Below are positions 38,159-50,990 of a stretch of DNA of 64,000 nt, piece after piece (within the stretch, counting starts at the first letter, position 1; each line of letters begins with the position of its first letter). Source of the DNA: Diphasiastrum complanatum (lineage: Eukaryota; Streptophyta; Lycopodiopsida; Lycopodiales; Lycopodiaceae); NCBI GenBank assembly GCA_029204225.1, contig CM055111.1, positions 12,173,697-12,237,696 of the forward strand, given 5' to 3'. Both the position numbers and the translations under genes were made by a program. The notes under the pieces are model-generated. The model worked only from the letters and a program-made list of their open reading frames with translations, was not told the DNA's origin and did no database searches.

Positions 38159-40392
38159 CGACTGGCCAGTCAGCTATGCGGATCTCACGGAAATGGCCAC
38201 TGTTTGGGGTTCATCAAGACAACTGTTGTGCAAGGTGTTGCCCACAGTGTAAGCGCGGGTGCGTCCACGGTTGGGGTAGTCGGCAGAACGGGGGACTTGA
38301 TGAGTCAAGGTGCTGCCCTTGAGGTGTAAGCACGGTCAGTTCTCGCAGTTCGGGTCTGGCGCTGTCTGCACGTAGGACAGATTAGGCAGTGTGTTGCCAT
38401 TAGGTTGGTGTAAGCACGGTCTGTGCCTTGTGGAGTGCGAAGCGACATATTCGAACTGTACGGGTTAACCATTGATACAGAGATGCTGCTCGAATTCGGG
38501 TGTAAAGCACAGGTGGTTAGCTGCCAGTGCGGGATAGTTGCCGATCGTTTAGCTATAAGGGCTATCGACCAAAAAGTGGTGGGGCGTGACTGAGGCAATG
38601 TGTTGCTTAATGGTGAAAGCACGGATAGTTGGAGAGGTGTCCTATGTGGGCTGATTCTGTGATCGATTTGTATGGGCGCGGCCAGGCAAAGGTCCGTTGG
38701 CAGGACCATCTCAAAGGGGGACCTTGTCTTTATTACTTGTTAGTAAACTTGCCTGAGTGTCTTGCTTGCATGTATTTGTGGTGAGTCTTAGTACTCGTGC
38801 TTTGCCTGGTTTGCATGATTGCTTGTGATACAAGGAGCTTATGGCTCGAGAAAGAACCTTTCTTTTGAAGGCTGATATCATCAAACAAAGAGGACTACAG
38901 AATCTGTGGGGCGAATTTGCAGTTCAAGTACTCGCATGTGAACGGCAACGAAACGACTCAATGTTTGCAAAGGATGGATGGCTAGCCTGTTTCTTGGGTT
39001 AGTTTCATTTGCGACAACGCCCACCAGACGCAAGCAGGAAGTCAAAAGTTGGAAAGGGCAATTTCAGGGGAGATCTTTTATGGAGCAGTTGGTCTTCATT
39101 TGGGACGGCCACCTTCGGAACTGAAACTCACTGAGCATGGGTGATATCCAGTATTAGTTGGGTTTTTCTTCAAAGGGGAAAGACTAGGATCCTCTTCAAA
39201 GATTGGCAACAAGTTGGATCGAGCCATAATCCTAGCAGATGGGAAGCAAAGTGTTGGAAAGGCTTTTTGTCTGATGAACTCTACTCTAAGTCCGGTCAGC
39301 TGATATTATAAGCAAGAGGGGAACTATCACACACACCTCTCTCTTGGGGCAAATTTTGAATGAAAGTTGATCAAAACGGGGGCAAATTCAAGGTGACCTA
39401 GCCGTACTCACAGGAGGAGACTAGCGAACTTTGGACCTAATAAGTTGACAAGTTTTTGTTGCGGAATGGAAAGTTTGTTATAGGCTTTCTCTTGACCAAC
39501 AATGATGAGGAAACATATGAGTACGCTGGCTTGTGTTACGTGTAAGGTAGCTGATCAATGAAGGAACTGTGAAAGTTGAGTCTTGCATGAGAGACTTGGT
39601 ACTTCAAACGAACGCTAAGGGACAGTTCGTGTTGAGATCGGACTAGTGCAAACTCTGGGTGCATGTGTCTGATTCAAAGAGAGCTACTTGAAGCCAAGCT
39701 CGATGTACACTTCTTGTTTTGACTGTGAGGCAACTGACCAGTGATGGAATTGTGAAAGTCAAGTTTTGCGAGACGGACATGGTGCTTCAAACAAACGCGA
39801 AGAGATAGTTCATATGCGGATCAAACTGGTGCGACCCTTTGGCTCTCCTGCCTACCTTAAAGAGCCAAGAAGGAAAAGTATTAAGATCAAACTGGGACAA
39901 GGAGAGAAATCCAGACGTGAAAGCAACAAGGCACGGAGTGGACCATAAAGTGGGCAATCAAACGATAAATCCTTTGGCTCAGGGAGCCTTGATACCTGTG
40001 CGGAACTGATCAAATCTGGAGCTCAGGGAGCTCAACACAAAGTGCATCAAGGACAAATCAGGAGCTCAAAGGAGTTCCAAAAGTCAAAAAGTCAGAAGCG
40101 ACAGGGGCGAACATTTCACAGAAAGGCCTCTGTCACCAGTTCATAAGGTTCTTGGGTTTTACATTAAGCGATATAAAATCTACGCTTTTTCCAAGACAAA
40201 GAGATATTTTCAAGTTATGTAATTTTTCAGTACAAAGAGCTGAGCCTCTGACTTGTGGTGTGCCAGCTTCAATGTTAATAAAAAGTGGCAAGTAAATTGA
40301 GTATTGTGCCAAGTAGCTTAAATGTATAGTTATTTTAATTGGGAGACACCTTTACTTTAAACCTGACATCTGATGAGGACATCAGATTTTAT

Positions 40393-40406
40393 AAAGGTGG
40401 GGTGGA
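40393..40406 (+). other. polypurine tract of the non-coding LTR element
   Basis: AAAGGTGGGGTGGA directly before the TGTT start of the 3' LTR. Confidence 0.85.
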
Positions 40407-41604
40407 TGTTCTAAAGCTACCTTTACAAGCTTTACTTCCGGCACCACTGGCGCCAGCATTGTCCCCGGCGCCAGCAGCGCCCCTGCTGCTCCCGGCGCCA
40501 CTGTGACCAGAATCCAGCCGGCGCCAAGTTCCTATGGCTAAAAATCTTTGATCGGTTCTAGCGAAGTCCAGAGAGCTCAAATCGATGTGCAATCACCTCA
40601 CACGATCTAGGCATGATTAAAGGAAGCCTGGGGATCACTAAATTCTAGAGAGAGAAAATGACTTTCTAGAGAGAGAAAACATGCCTTACCAGCCTGGGTA
40701 GAGTACTTGGTATGAGGGGAGGTGGCGAATCCCACCAATACTATAGGAGAGTGCGGGTTGCGACTCAGGACGAGCTCCAACCAAGTCTCAGCCTCCCTTG
40801 CTGGAATGTTGTCCTGGCACTCGCCTTGGCATGCCAGCGCCCCGGAGACTAGGGTCGGTCACACACTTGAAATGTAACATTCTCAGATTTATCAATAAAG
40901 TGGGATTTTCCTCAAACTGACTCTGATTACCTTCTGGGTTTCAGTGTTCGGTAAAAGCGCCAGTTGTAAGGCCGTTTCAAACTTTTTAATTTGGCACATA
41001 GTTGAGGGTCGTATCCCGGGATGCCAGCGGTATGTCGTCGGGACCATTCGGTCCGTTGCGCCAGCGGTATGCTGTCGGGACCATTTGGTCCAGGAACTGG
41101 TTGTCTCCATATATGTCGCAGCTTGTGGTTCTGAGTGTTCCTTGCATGAACATGAATGGGTTAAGCTCTTGGGGAACGGGCTCTAACCTGTCGGCTGAGT
41201 TGGATGGCTTGCTTGGATGGAAGTTACCTGTTTATGGTTGTCCAGTCTGGCGTGGCGCCAGGTTGGCTTCCAGCGCTCGTGATGAAGCTTTCAGTTGGTT
41301 AAGTCTGATGTAAGTCAAATCGCTTGCTTGGAATGGATGTTACTCGTTTGTAACGAAGCTTCGAGTAGATTAAGTTTGATGTATGTCGGGCGGCTGGCGC
41401 GGAGGGAAGTCACCCACATCGGGACCCCCGATCTGGCATGGCGCCAAGTTGGATCTCAATGTTGGTTTCGGAACTTCAAGTTGGTTAAGTCTGATCTTTG
41501 TTGGCGCGTTAGCTGCTTGTATGTCAAGTGGGTTTGGATGACAAAGTTGAAGGCTGGGAAGCTAAGTCGTGGTTCCCGGCTCCCTTTGGGATGTCTGCGC
41601 TACA
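40407..41604 (+). repeat. 3' LTR of the non-coding LTR element
   Basis: 1198 bp. It is longer than the 5' LTR mainly because of a local ~20-bp tandem duplication (CTAGAGAGAGAAAA, near 40650-40680) and a few inserted bases before the AATAAA motif. It ends CTACA followed by the second CTCAT. Confidence 0.93.
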
Positions 41605-41789
41605 CTCATCTACTGCACTTCTGAGAGGCAAAACGCTGGTTTGACCATTGATCCCTTAAAAAAAATTCAGCCATAAGCTATTTTTCCCCAAAAAAAAAAA
41701 AAAAAAAAAATTGCAATTTTGGATTCAGAATCGCGATTCGCGAATCGCAGACCTAGCGAATCGCGATTCGGTGCATCTATGGTCAATAT

Positions 41790-43377
41790 TAAGATTAATA
41801 TTTTAAATGATAAGGTACGTGTGGACAAAAAGCTTTACCACATTGATAAGGAAAAATTATCGACTTGCATTCACAAAATCATTTCATATATGTTTTTTTC
41901 CCATAATTCTCTCACACTTTTTGTTCCATAATGTTGCAAAAAATGTGGAAAATGATCAATAAAAGAGAATATATATGGGAAATGGACCACATGGATCATC
42001 ATGTGTCGTTTGGGGTATTGATGTCCAACAAACAAGTAAAATATACAATAAATTATACCACACAAACAAAATTCTCCTAATTGTTCTACAATTACCCATC
42101 ATACCCATTGATTCAACACTCCATATCAGCCAACACTAAATCCGTATTTCAATTTTTCTCAGTTCGCCACTTCACCCTAGAACGTTTTGCAAAAATAAAC
42201 AAGCACATTACTGTCTTACACAGAGATAACCTACACAGCCCAATAAAGAAATCGGAGGGTTAAGAGTCAGGAGGTTATTCAATAGAAGATCATAACCCTA
42301 GCTGAACTAGAGCTACCTTCAACCAAGACCAATTTGGAATTGGCTGGAGTAGAAGTTCTCAGAGTTGCCAATTGATAGTGTTTCCCTCAGAATTGAGCTG
42401 CTAGAAGGTAAGGGTATAAGCCTTAAAAAAGTTGCAACTTCTGAAAAAGTCAAAGAAACTACTCTGAGTTCTGCACCTATTATTCAATGTTTTGATCAGA
42501 CTCACCCCGCATTCATCAATTTTAGACTAGGAGTCTAAAGTGGATCGAATGAACTGCAAATACAATAACAGAAAACAGCTTATGCATGGAGATTCAGACC
42601 CAAGCAACTGAACTATTTCTTCTAAGTGCTCCGATCATTAATGCAACCACCAATTTGTTTCTAGGAGATCATTATTCAAAACGTCTGATAAAGAATGCTG
42701 CAGCCAGAGATAAATTTTAAAAAATCAGCATGATGGAAATGATAAAAGTCATGCATTTATATGGAAAGCAGTTGCAAGATATAACATATATGTTCACCTT
42801 ACTTGACAATGACATATGCAAAAAATTTGTGCTTTCTACCATAAGACAAAAGCTCACTTACATCGCATACAAGTTGGGAGCAGAATCTCCAGTACATTCA
42901 CCACCTCGAAGTGCAACCTTTCTCGTTCTCGAGAAACTGGCCTCTCTTCAAGGTTGTTGTATATGGTCGTATTCAATGTATTTTATAAGTTCACATACAC
43001 TTGACTGAGATACGTAATAGTACCAAAGATACGATTTTGAAATATCTATTCACAAAAGATCTGGTTGTTGACTTTTTATGCTGTGCATGTCTGTATGCTA
43101 CTATCACCAGTAGAATAACCTAAAATGGTCAATCTGCGACCATAACAAAGAAATTTATAAAGTTCCCCACTGGATTTGAGCTAATATAGAAACTGAATCT
43201 ACTCCAAGCTCCTGATATTGTCATGCTTGGAATGCACACTGTCGCATGAGACCAGTCAATTAGATCAACCGAAGCAAAACCGAGTTATAACTTGGGTCTA
43301 CGGAACCCTTTTAAACAAACGCAAATGTGAAAATGCATGGTCATTGAGGATTTCTGATTCAATGTTGCATTACACCT
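41790..43377. other. stretch downstream of SNF7
   Basis: AT-rich, no recognisable gene. It should include the SNF7 3' UTR at its right end. Confidence 0.45.
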
Positions 43378-46300
43378 CTACATTGCCATTTCTGCCTGCA
43401 ATCCTGCCAGTTCGTCATCTGATTCAGTCTTCTGAGATGCCACTTTCTGAGCAGATGTAGGTGGACCCTCTTTAGCGGGAGAAGTGCTTGCAGGTTGTAG
43501 CAACTGCTCTTCCAACTCTGCTCCTTCTAGCTCTTCTAATTCAGCCTCGAGTTCATCCTAATGCCAGCAAAATTCGAAACCATTTATAGAACCAAACCAG
43601 TGAAGGACACAAATGAACAAGATACAGAAGGATAAGTTTGATAGAAACATCGTGGGCAATCACAAAAATTGACAAGGATGTAAAAGACACAGTAACAACA
43701 TCTTAAAGGAATGATAATGCAAATAAAACTGTAACTTTACAGCTACAAAAGCTTTCACCAAATAGCCAGAAGACTGTTGTCACCAATATATTGGGTTTTA
43801 ACTTAGCAATACATACATCATCAAAGTCTGCAGCAGCCCCAATAGGTGCTGACAGTGCTTCCTGAATCTGCTTCACGTTTTCAGTCTGCTCGTTGATTTC
43901 ATCCATTGTCTTATCTACATCATCTATATTCCTGCATCAGTTTTTACATATGAATATGGAAAAAGAGAATGCTTGAAAACTCAAAAATGAAAACTATATA
44001 AAGAATAACAAAGGTTAACAACCCTCTAGTATTATCTTACAACTTGTGTGGAACTGATAAAAGGTGCCCTACGTGGCTTTCTGAATGGCCTTCATAGCAG
44101 TTGCTCCACTTCTTAAAGCATCCACAGTTTCTGTTGTCACCTTGGCTCCCTCTAGCATGATCATCTGAAAACCATTTACAATTAAAAAAAATTAAGAAGA
44201 TCAGAATGAAAGCTGGAAGACCAACTTAGCATTTTGATTGTTAGTTATGGATTCACTATGAATGTTATTTATGAGTAGCATCGTGTATGAGTAAAAGATG
44301 TTGTAAGGACCTATCAACTATAAACAATCTGCAGACTAGGCCTGTGATTGGGCTGGGTGATCAACGTTTGCTAAAACTTGGTTGCAAGGTACACTTCATG
44401 CAACCATTACTTGCAAGCACAAACCATATTCGAGACAGAATCTTCGAAGATTGGCAGGATCAAGAGATCAACTAAACACCCAGTTTCATCAAATAGCTGA
44501 ATTAGACAAGTCTCAAGTTGTAAGATTGCCACAAATTGAACAACTAAATAAGTGTTTCCTCTAGTAGGGTCACAAAACCTTGAACTTAAGAGGCAAAAGA
44601 GCTACACAACTTAGCCCAACTTAATACTATGCAGATCTACAGATACAAATTTATGTTAGCATTTACCATATATGCAATATGAATAACCTTTTAACATACT
44701 TGAAAAACTCCCTTCAGAAGACGTCATTATATTTTACTAGTGTTTGCTATAGACACTACCCAGAAGTTGAAAACTGTACAAAAGGTCATACACTTTTGAA
44801 TGACAAATCCTTGATATTGTGTCTTTTACCATCAGTTTTCATACTCTTACTCTGCCTACCTGATCATGGACACGAAGTTGATAATTCCCAAGCTGCTGAA
44901 CCTGAACTTCATAAAGCTTCTTCCTCTTTAGACAGGCAATTGCAGCTGCACAAACAGGTTGTAAACTGGACCTCAGCTACATTTGATACAATTTTGTAAG
45001 ATTGCAAAATTATTCAACATGTAAAAAAAATTTACTTGAAATGGTTATCAATACTAAAAGATTGTGATCAGAGATGAAGAATGGACACAGAATAGCACGA
45101 TGGCCACTCATAAATATAGCAACACTGAATTCTGATTGATTCAGTACTTAGAAGCCCATTCTGAGCAAAATGGGTCGGAACGTTCGTTCCCCCCGTTCCT
45201 ACGTTCTGGAACGTACTGGCTCGAAACGAGTTAGTGCAAGTTAAAAAAAAAAATGATAAACGACCCTGCTGGCCCGCGCATTCTGCATTTCACAGATGAT
45301 ACGACCCTGCTGGCCTGCGCATCCTGCATTTCACAGATGCTGGCCCGCGAACGGCTGATCGTTAACGGGCAACTAATCGTTTTGCAGTTGACAGCAAGCT
45401 TGCAAGTGTGTGTTCATAATTAACGGCCAACTAATTTCACAACAGCTGATCGTTTTGTCGCTGTATTGCTGCGGATACATACATTTCTCAAAGCTGGGTC
45501 GGAACCGTTATATGCTCTTGCAGTCTCATCTGTATGCAAGGACGTGTTGATATTTTAGGAAGTTTATAGATAAAAACATCATACAGGACAGCATCTTTCA
45601 GGCACATCCATAACTCAGCAGAGCACACGTAAAATGCTGAATGACCAATTTTTTTCCTTTTCCTAAGCATGTACTAACAAGAACACGGACAGAAATGTAG
45701 CTCCGAAACATATTTACGTTAGATGCTCCACCGTAATTTGCTCAAAGCTGGGTCGGAACGGACCCCTTGTAAACATTTACGTTTTTTTTTTTTAATTTTT
45801 TTGCCCACGTTCCGAAACGGAACGCGTTCTGGAACCAGAACGCGTTCCGTTCCGGAACGGGCAACTAAGATTCAGTATGTAAACACAAGTTCGTCCAAAT
45901 TCCTGGGTACAGATTAGTTTTCTCTAGCTGTAAAAATCTTCAAGATTCCAGGTGTCTATTGACACTTTCATAGCAATAGACACCTGGAATCTTGATCTAT
46001 AAATGTCTGAGATCTAAGATCTTCAAGTATGACAACATTCAGAGACCAAGTTGTAAAGTGCCCGCCTAGTCCTAAGTATTATGGAGCCATATAAAAATAC
46101 GTTCTCAAACCTCAAACATGAACTCAATTTCTTGACTTCAACATAATTTCCTTTTATAGAGGTCTATATAGACCTCATATTATTAATACTTCCTCACATC
46201 CACCTTGGAGGAGAAGTGGATCTAAGATTGTTGCTTCTTAATCACCTAAGCATGCTACTCGGCCTTCAGGACCATGGTATGCTACTATTATCCCTTTTTA

Positions 46301-49300
46301 TTGTTGGTTGACCTCCTGCTACTTCTAAACCAAAGTTCTTTCAGCGATATGCTCCAGCTGAGCATATTTCTCAGTTAAAGAATGCGATCTGAATTCATTT
46401 TTTTGTGGGAAGATCACAATGATCTACTTGACGATTCAAGCAGGAAAATTCAGGTTTTGGGATCTTTAACCCTTGATGATTGAAATTTACGCTTAGACTT
46501 ACTATATGGTAATGTAGAGCAGTCATGATACTAATAATAGAAAATACATATTAGCATTGAACTCGAAAAGAATCAACCAACTATGGTTCATACTTCAGTT
46601 TTACTGCATATGACTTTAAACTAAAATCCCAGAATTGAAATTGACTTAGGTTAGCATTTGTACGTTAGGGTGCAAGAAATTTCAAATCAATAGGTAAATT
46701 AGAATGCTAGAAGATTTAAATGAATGAAGGTCCATAGGCTGCATATGGATTTACACCTGATCCCAGAAAATTAGAATTGACTAGAATTTACACAATTTAA
46801 GTCAGAATGCCAGAAAGTCCCAAATTGATTAGGGATATATTGTATTTTGTATGACATTATATGTATCAACAAGACCTTAATTCGTATAACACCTGATGGA
46901 TAAACAAATGTGAAACAAATTACATAAGCAAACATACGAATCAATTCAGAACAGTTGGAGCTACACAGCTGATGGTTCAATCTGGCCAGAAATTTCACGT
47001 TCCAAGTATAAGCGACCAGATCATCCAGCTAAGGATTGTAAGCAACATTTAATGCTATGGCTGCTCCTCACATTTGACGCTGATGAGGATGATTCGGAGC
47101 TTGATATTCATATTCTTCATGACTCCCCACATGTTTCTTTTAATGATGACGTGTGCGATCCTTAGCTTATGCTACTTGAGCTGGTAGAGCAGAAGCACGA
47201 CACATTCAACTAAGAGTTCAGATGTTGAGAGTGTTATGGGCATACATTGCATAGTCCGATTTTCCCTGTTATGGCCATATGAGTACCTGCAACTTACTAG
47301 GTTCTCAATTGTTTTTACAGACCTAATTTGCTATTTTTTTAACCCCCTTGATTTAGATAAGATTATTTCAATAGATAAGGCTAAATGCCTAATATGGAAA
47401 CTTCTAGATTCTTTCCATTTCAATATGAATAGGTCCAGGTATCTACCATTTCCAAGATTATGAGTTTGGAGTCCTGAGCTTCTTGTAGGGGAGTTCTTAG
47501 TTGATGACCTTCTTAGGCTATCAGGAGCAATTGTTGATCTTCTTAGTTGGAGATTGCTTGTGTGAATGCCTTTTGCTGTCTTATGATTCATTTAATACCA
47601 ATATTTGTGATTGAATTCATAATAGAGAGTGTATTGCCTTGACTAATATAGGGAGTGTTAGAAATGGACATCTACGGTACCAATGTTATGATTCAGCTAG
47701 TAGGCTAGCTCAAAAAGAGTGTCTCTAAAAAATGTTACTCTCATGATAGTGGAGAAGTATTAGTGGCATGACGTCATAGAACATATAAGCATAGTTGCCC
47801 ATTTTGAAACGAGCCTTGATAACAAAAAAAGGTAGTACCTTCTTTTTTCAATTTATATGCAAGTTTGGCTTTTTTTTATCAGATTTTGAGGCCAAAAGTA
47901 CATCCTCCATCCATACAAATGTGCTGTTGGACATATATATGCTTTGCTCTACGTATCAAAGAGAAGCAGCAACAGCATTTGGGGCACTGGGTCTAAGCAA
48001 ACTGCAGTCAGCACCTTTGAATCCCTTGAACATTGGGTCTCATTGCCTACAGAACAAAAGAGTCTTTTCAACATTGATCAAATTATCAAAAGACGTTACT
48101 GTTTAAATTTATCCAGATTGCATATGCATGGAGTGTAAAGTGAACATAAGGTTGATCCTGGAATTGGATGGCTAGGACTGTGGACAGAACTAAAATCAGC
48201 AGAGATGGTGGGGACGAGATTCAAATTTCAATCATCTTGAAAGGTACTATGATGATTGATGGGTACTACAGAATAACCACGTTCTTGATTGTTCTTCGGA
48301 GGGAACCAAAGTCTGGTGATTGAAAGATGTGAAGCCAAGACAAGACCTCATTATTGGTTAATGAAGAGGGATGTAGGGCCTGAAGTGAAGGTCTACGTGT
48401 CTGGAAAAACACAGCCAGGGATCTGAATCCTGATTTTGAAAGTTGGTGATTGCTACTTCCAAAAATTGGCTTTTCCATCCAAACTTGGTTAAACAAGTAG
48501 CATACTTTTGTGTATTTAAAAACGCATAATCAGGAAATCTAGTTCAAACATCAATTCAGGTCCCGAGAATAACAACTGAAACATGGCATACCTCTCTTCT
48601 TTTTTAAACGTGTGTAGTCTTTCGCTTTTTCAAATTCTATGGCAATTTTCTTCTGCACCACCTTCTCTTTCTTTTCCAGCATTTCAAGTGTCTGTAGAAC
48701 AAGGATCATAACTTTATCACTGATACAGTATCCTACAACGTCCAGCAGTAACCTCCAAACAACCTAGGCATCAAGTGCCAAAACCAAAACTTCTACAGGA
48801 ACTCACCTCCAGAAACCATAACTACAAGAAATAAAAAGAGAACAAGAATTTGATCCACAAATCATCTAGAACCACGCACCCACCCACAAGATATGAGGCA
48901 ATGAACTTCCCATGTAGCATACTTCACTACCACATTATCGCGTCCAAGTACAACTACTCCGGGCAAGATGATAAATCTATTCTGGAAGATGCACATCAGT
49001 TGATAGATTCATTGCCTGAAGGCACTGATTCAAAACATTCTTAGGGGAAAAGGGATCATATTAAGGGACAAGCATCTGCAGCTTGAAATGCTCAATCAAT
49101 AAGCTTGTGAAAATGAAATCGGAAGCGTAATTCAGACAGAGTTTCAGTTACTCAGTAATTCTGTGTGAGTTGCTAGCATAAAGGCTGATTCGAGACCTAC
49201 CACTGGGTTTGAGAATTGCAGACAATGGAGCAGGGGGCCATGGGAACTATCTAAGGTAAAGACAATCCATAAGCCCTCACTATGTAGTAATCTCAAGTCT

Positions 49301-50914
49301 TTATAGAGACATTGCCCTATGAATGTTGCGATACAATGGGCAACTATAAAGCTGGCAGTGTATTGTACATGTATAGGATTGGTTAGAACTTTAATCACAA
49401 TGTTCTTTGTGCATAGCTCATTGAGATATTTTGGTGGTCAATAATGCAGTCACTACCATTTCCTTACATGGGAAAATTTGATCCATTTCAATCGCAATAA
49501 AATTTGAACACGTTTGTGAAATCTAGAAGAGGTTGTACGCCCATCCAAGCAGCACCACATGTTTGACAAGCACCGTCCAGAAGTATGGGCTTTGAGGATA
49601 ATTGCTTAGTTATGGCTTGAAAGAGATCTGTAAGAGTTGTATGGGAGTAATCTAGATGCAAGTAGTGGAAAGCAAAAGTAGATAAAAGGGAGATCGGTGT
49701 CACTGTGCCTTGGTTTAAACTTTAGTGTCAACACTCTTTATAAGTATCATCCCATGATTTCTCTACTGGTGCTGGTGAGAGGAGTGGGCCTTTTATCAAG
49801 GAATTTCACAATTGAAAGAGGAATGGACTCCTAGACAATAGCTTCCTTGGTATATTTTCATCCAATTTCAAAGTTTTGGAGAATTGAAATTCACCAAGAT
49901 CCTACATACAAATCCAAGTATATGGGGTTCGAGGAAAAGGATAAAACCATTGTGAAGGTCCAAATATGTCTAAGTGATGACCAATGTTTCGTGGACCTTT
50001 TCGAAAAGCCTTTTCGCAATGTGTTTGAAACAAGAAAGAATCGGCTCTGTCGGGAGAGAAACGGTGAAACGTTTTTAGGGATTTTTTTTTTTTTCCTTGG
50101 TTTATTCCTAGCCTTTTATCAAGTAGAAAATATCAGAAGAATAGCTAGAAAAGTGCAATTTTGGCAATTTTTTGCTAGAATTTGATGTTAAATATTGATT
50201 GGAAGGTAGATCAATGTTGAAATTGTTGTAATCGAACAGATAAATGTGAAGACCGCATTCCTGAATGGTGACCTAGAGCAAGAGCTATTCATGAGGTAAC
50301 CACATGGATCTAATGACAGTTCCAATAAGGTATGTGCACTCAAAAAGAGCTATATGGTGCGAAACAATCTTCTAAGATGTGGTATCAAAAAATAAATGCC
50401 TTCTTCATGGAATATGCTTACACTAGAACGTATGCGGTGTTATGCACTAGGCCGTACTTAGGAGTTGTTGTCACCAAGCTTAGCCAATCTGTCATTAATC
50501 CCCGAGAGTATGATTGACAAGATGCTAAGAGGGTGGTAAAATATTCGAAAGGAACTGCAAATCCTGGTCTCATGTACAGGGCTGCCAAGGAGCCAATGAC
50601 GGGCTATGCAGACTCCTGGAACCTTTTAGATACTATACTTTGAGGTGCTTTCCATATCGATCCAGCTACATGAACGGCCGTTGCTCTTCTCAAGCAAAAA
50701 AACATCATAAGATCATCAATTAAACGAGATTTTCAACCTAGAATAACAGTTAAAAACCACTTCTGAAGCGGTTACGAATTTTACGAAGACATATGAGAAG
50801 CTGAAAGAAACTCAAAAGAACATAAGTGCGAGAGTTGCGCACCGCATTGAGCTTGTCAAGAGTAGAAAGAGTTGAAGGCTGTTCTTTAGGTTTGGCAAAG
50901 AGCCTGCTGTACAT
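43378..50914 (-). CDS. SNF7: ESCRT-III subunit SNF7/VPS32 (CHMP4-type)
   Basis: Core ESCRT-III subunit that polymerises on endosomal membranes to cut vesicles into multivesicular bodies. Six exons on the minus strand, all with GT/AG borders and matching phase: 50914-50843, 48691-48592, 44945-44860, 44164-44073, 43931-43817, 43557-43378. They give 214 residues, the usual length for plant SNF7. It starts MYSRLFAKPKEQPSTLSTLD, then TLEMLEKKEKVVQKK (helix 1), a basic AAIACLKRKKLYE, VQQLGNYQLRVHDQ, MIMLEGAKVTTETVDALRSG, DDVDKTMDEINEQTENVKQI, AAADFDDDELEAELEELEG, and ends DDELAGLQAEMAM, the C-terminal helix position of the MIT-interacting motif read by VPS4 and ALIX-type partners. The order of basic N-terminal half and acidic C-terminal half is diagnostic. 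Introns 1 (2151 bp) and 2 (3646 bp) are long and hold transposon sequence. I see no frame damage, so the gene looks intact. Confidence 0.95.
45147..45869. mobile_element. hAT-like non-autonomous element in SNF7 intron 2
   Basis: 723 bp with ends CTTAGAAGCCCATT and AACGGGCAACTAAG (inverted repeats, 11 of 14 matching) and an 8-bp duplication ATTCAGTA at 45139-45146 and 45870-45877. Subterminal clusters of GGAACG/CGTTCC words lie inside both ends, each followed by an A or T run. The middle has a ~55-bp direct repeat containing GACCCTGCTGGCC and GCATTTCACAGATG. No transposase frame. It does not touch an exon. Confidence 0.82.
45940..45995. repeat. perfect 22-bp inverted repeat with 12-nt loop
   Basis: An arm starting TCAAGATTCCAGG at 45940-45961 is exactly complementary to 45974-45995 (CAATAGACACC...). 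In RNA it would make a stable 22-bp hairpin. It lies in SNF7 intron 2, about 60 bp past the hAT-like element. Confidence 0.9.
50240..50650 (+). pseudogene. Ty1/copia reverse transcriptase/RNase H remnant in SNF7 intron 1
   Basis: Plus-strand reading, antisense to SNF7, gives VKTAFLNGDLEQELFM, then ELYGAKQSSKMWYQKI. After frame changes it gives TRPYLGVVVTKLSQ, a KRVVKYSKGTANPGLMYR stretch and GYADSWN. These line up in order with copia SAFLNGE, LYGLKQ, TRPDI, RYLKGT and ADWAGD. The YVDD region is missing. Old, heavily decayed. Confidence 0.75.
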
Positions 50915-50987
50915 GATGTTGTACTGCAAAATACACTCTGAATTAGGACAAATCCAACTAAATAATGATATGCTAGCACGAAAAGCT

Positions 50988-50990
<3 letters not shown>

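Larger units (their letters stand above)
36979..41604 (+). mobile_element. complete non-coding LTR retrotransposon (LARD-like)
   Basis: LTRs 36979-38144 and 40407-41604 both start TGTT and end CTACA. They are flanked by a perfect CTCAT duplication at 36974-36978 and 41605-41609. A primer site (38147) and polypurine tract (40393-40406) fix the plus orientation. The internal 2.26 kb (38145-40406) holds no gag, protease, integrase, reverse transcriptase or RNase H, and its open frames are short. With LTRs over 1 kb and a non-coding interior it fits the large retrotransposon derivative type, moved by proteins of another element. Confidence 0.92.
36344..41781. mobile_element. hAT-like non-autonomous DNA transposon carrying a nested LTR element
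   Basis: Ends are perfect inverted repeats over at least 12 bp (CATAGATGCACC at 36344, GGTGCATCTATG ending 41781). They are flanked by an 8-bp duplication GTCAATAT at 36336-36343 and 41782-41789, the length typical of hAT insertions. Just inside each end are clusters of GATTC/GAATC words, including GATTCGCGAATCGC on the right, then a long T or A run. Without the nested LTR element it is about 0.8 kb and has no transposase frame, so it would need enzyme from elsewhere. Confidence 0.82.
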
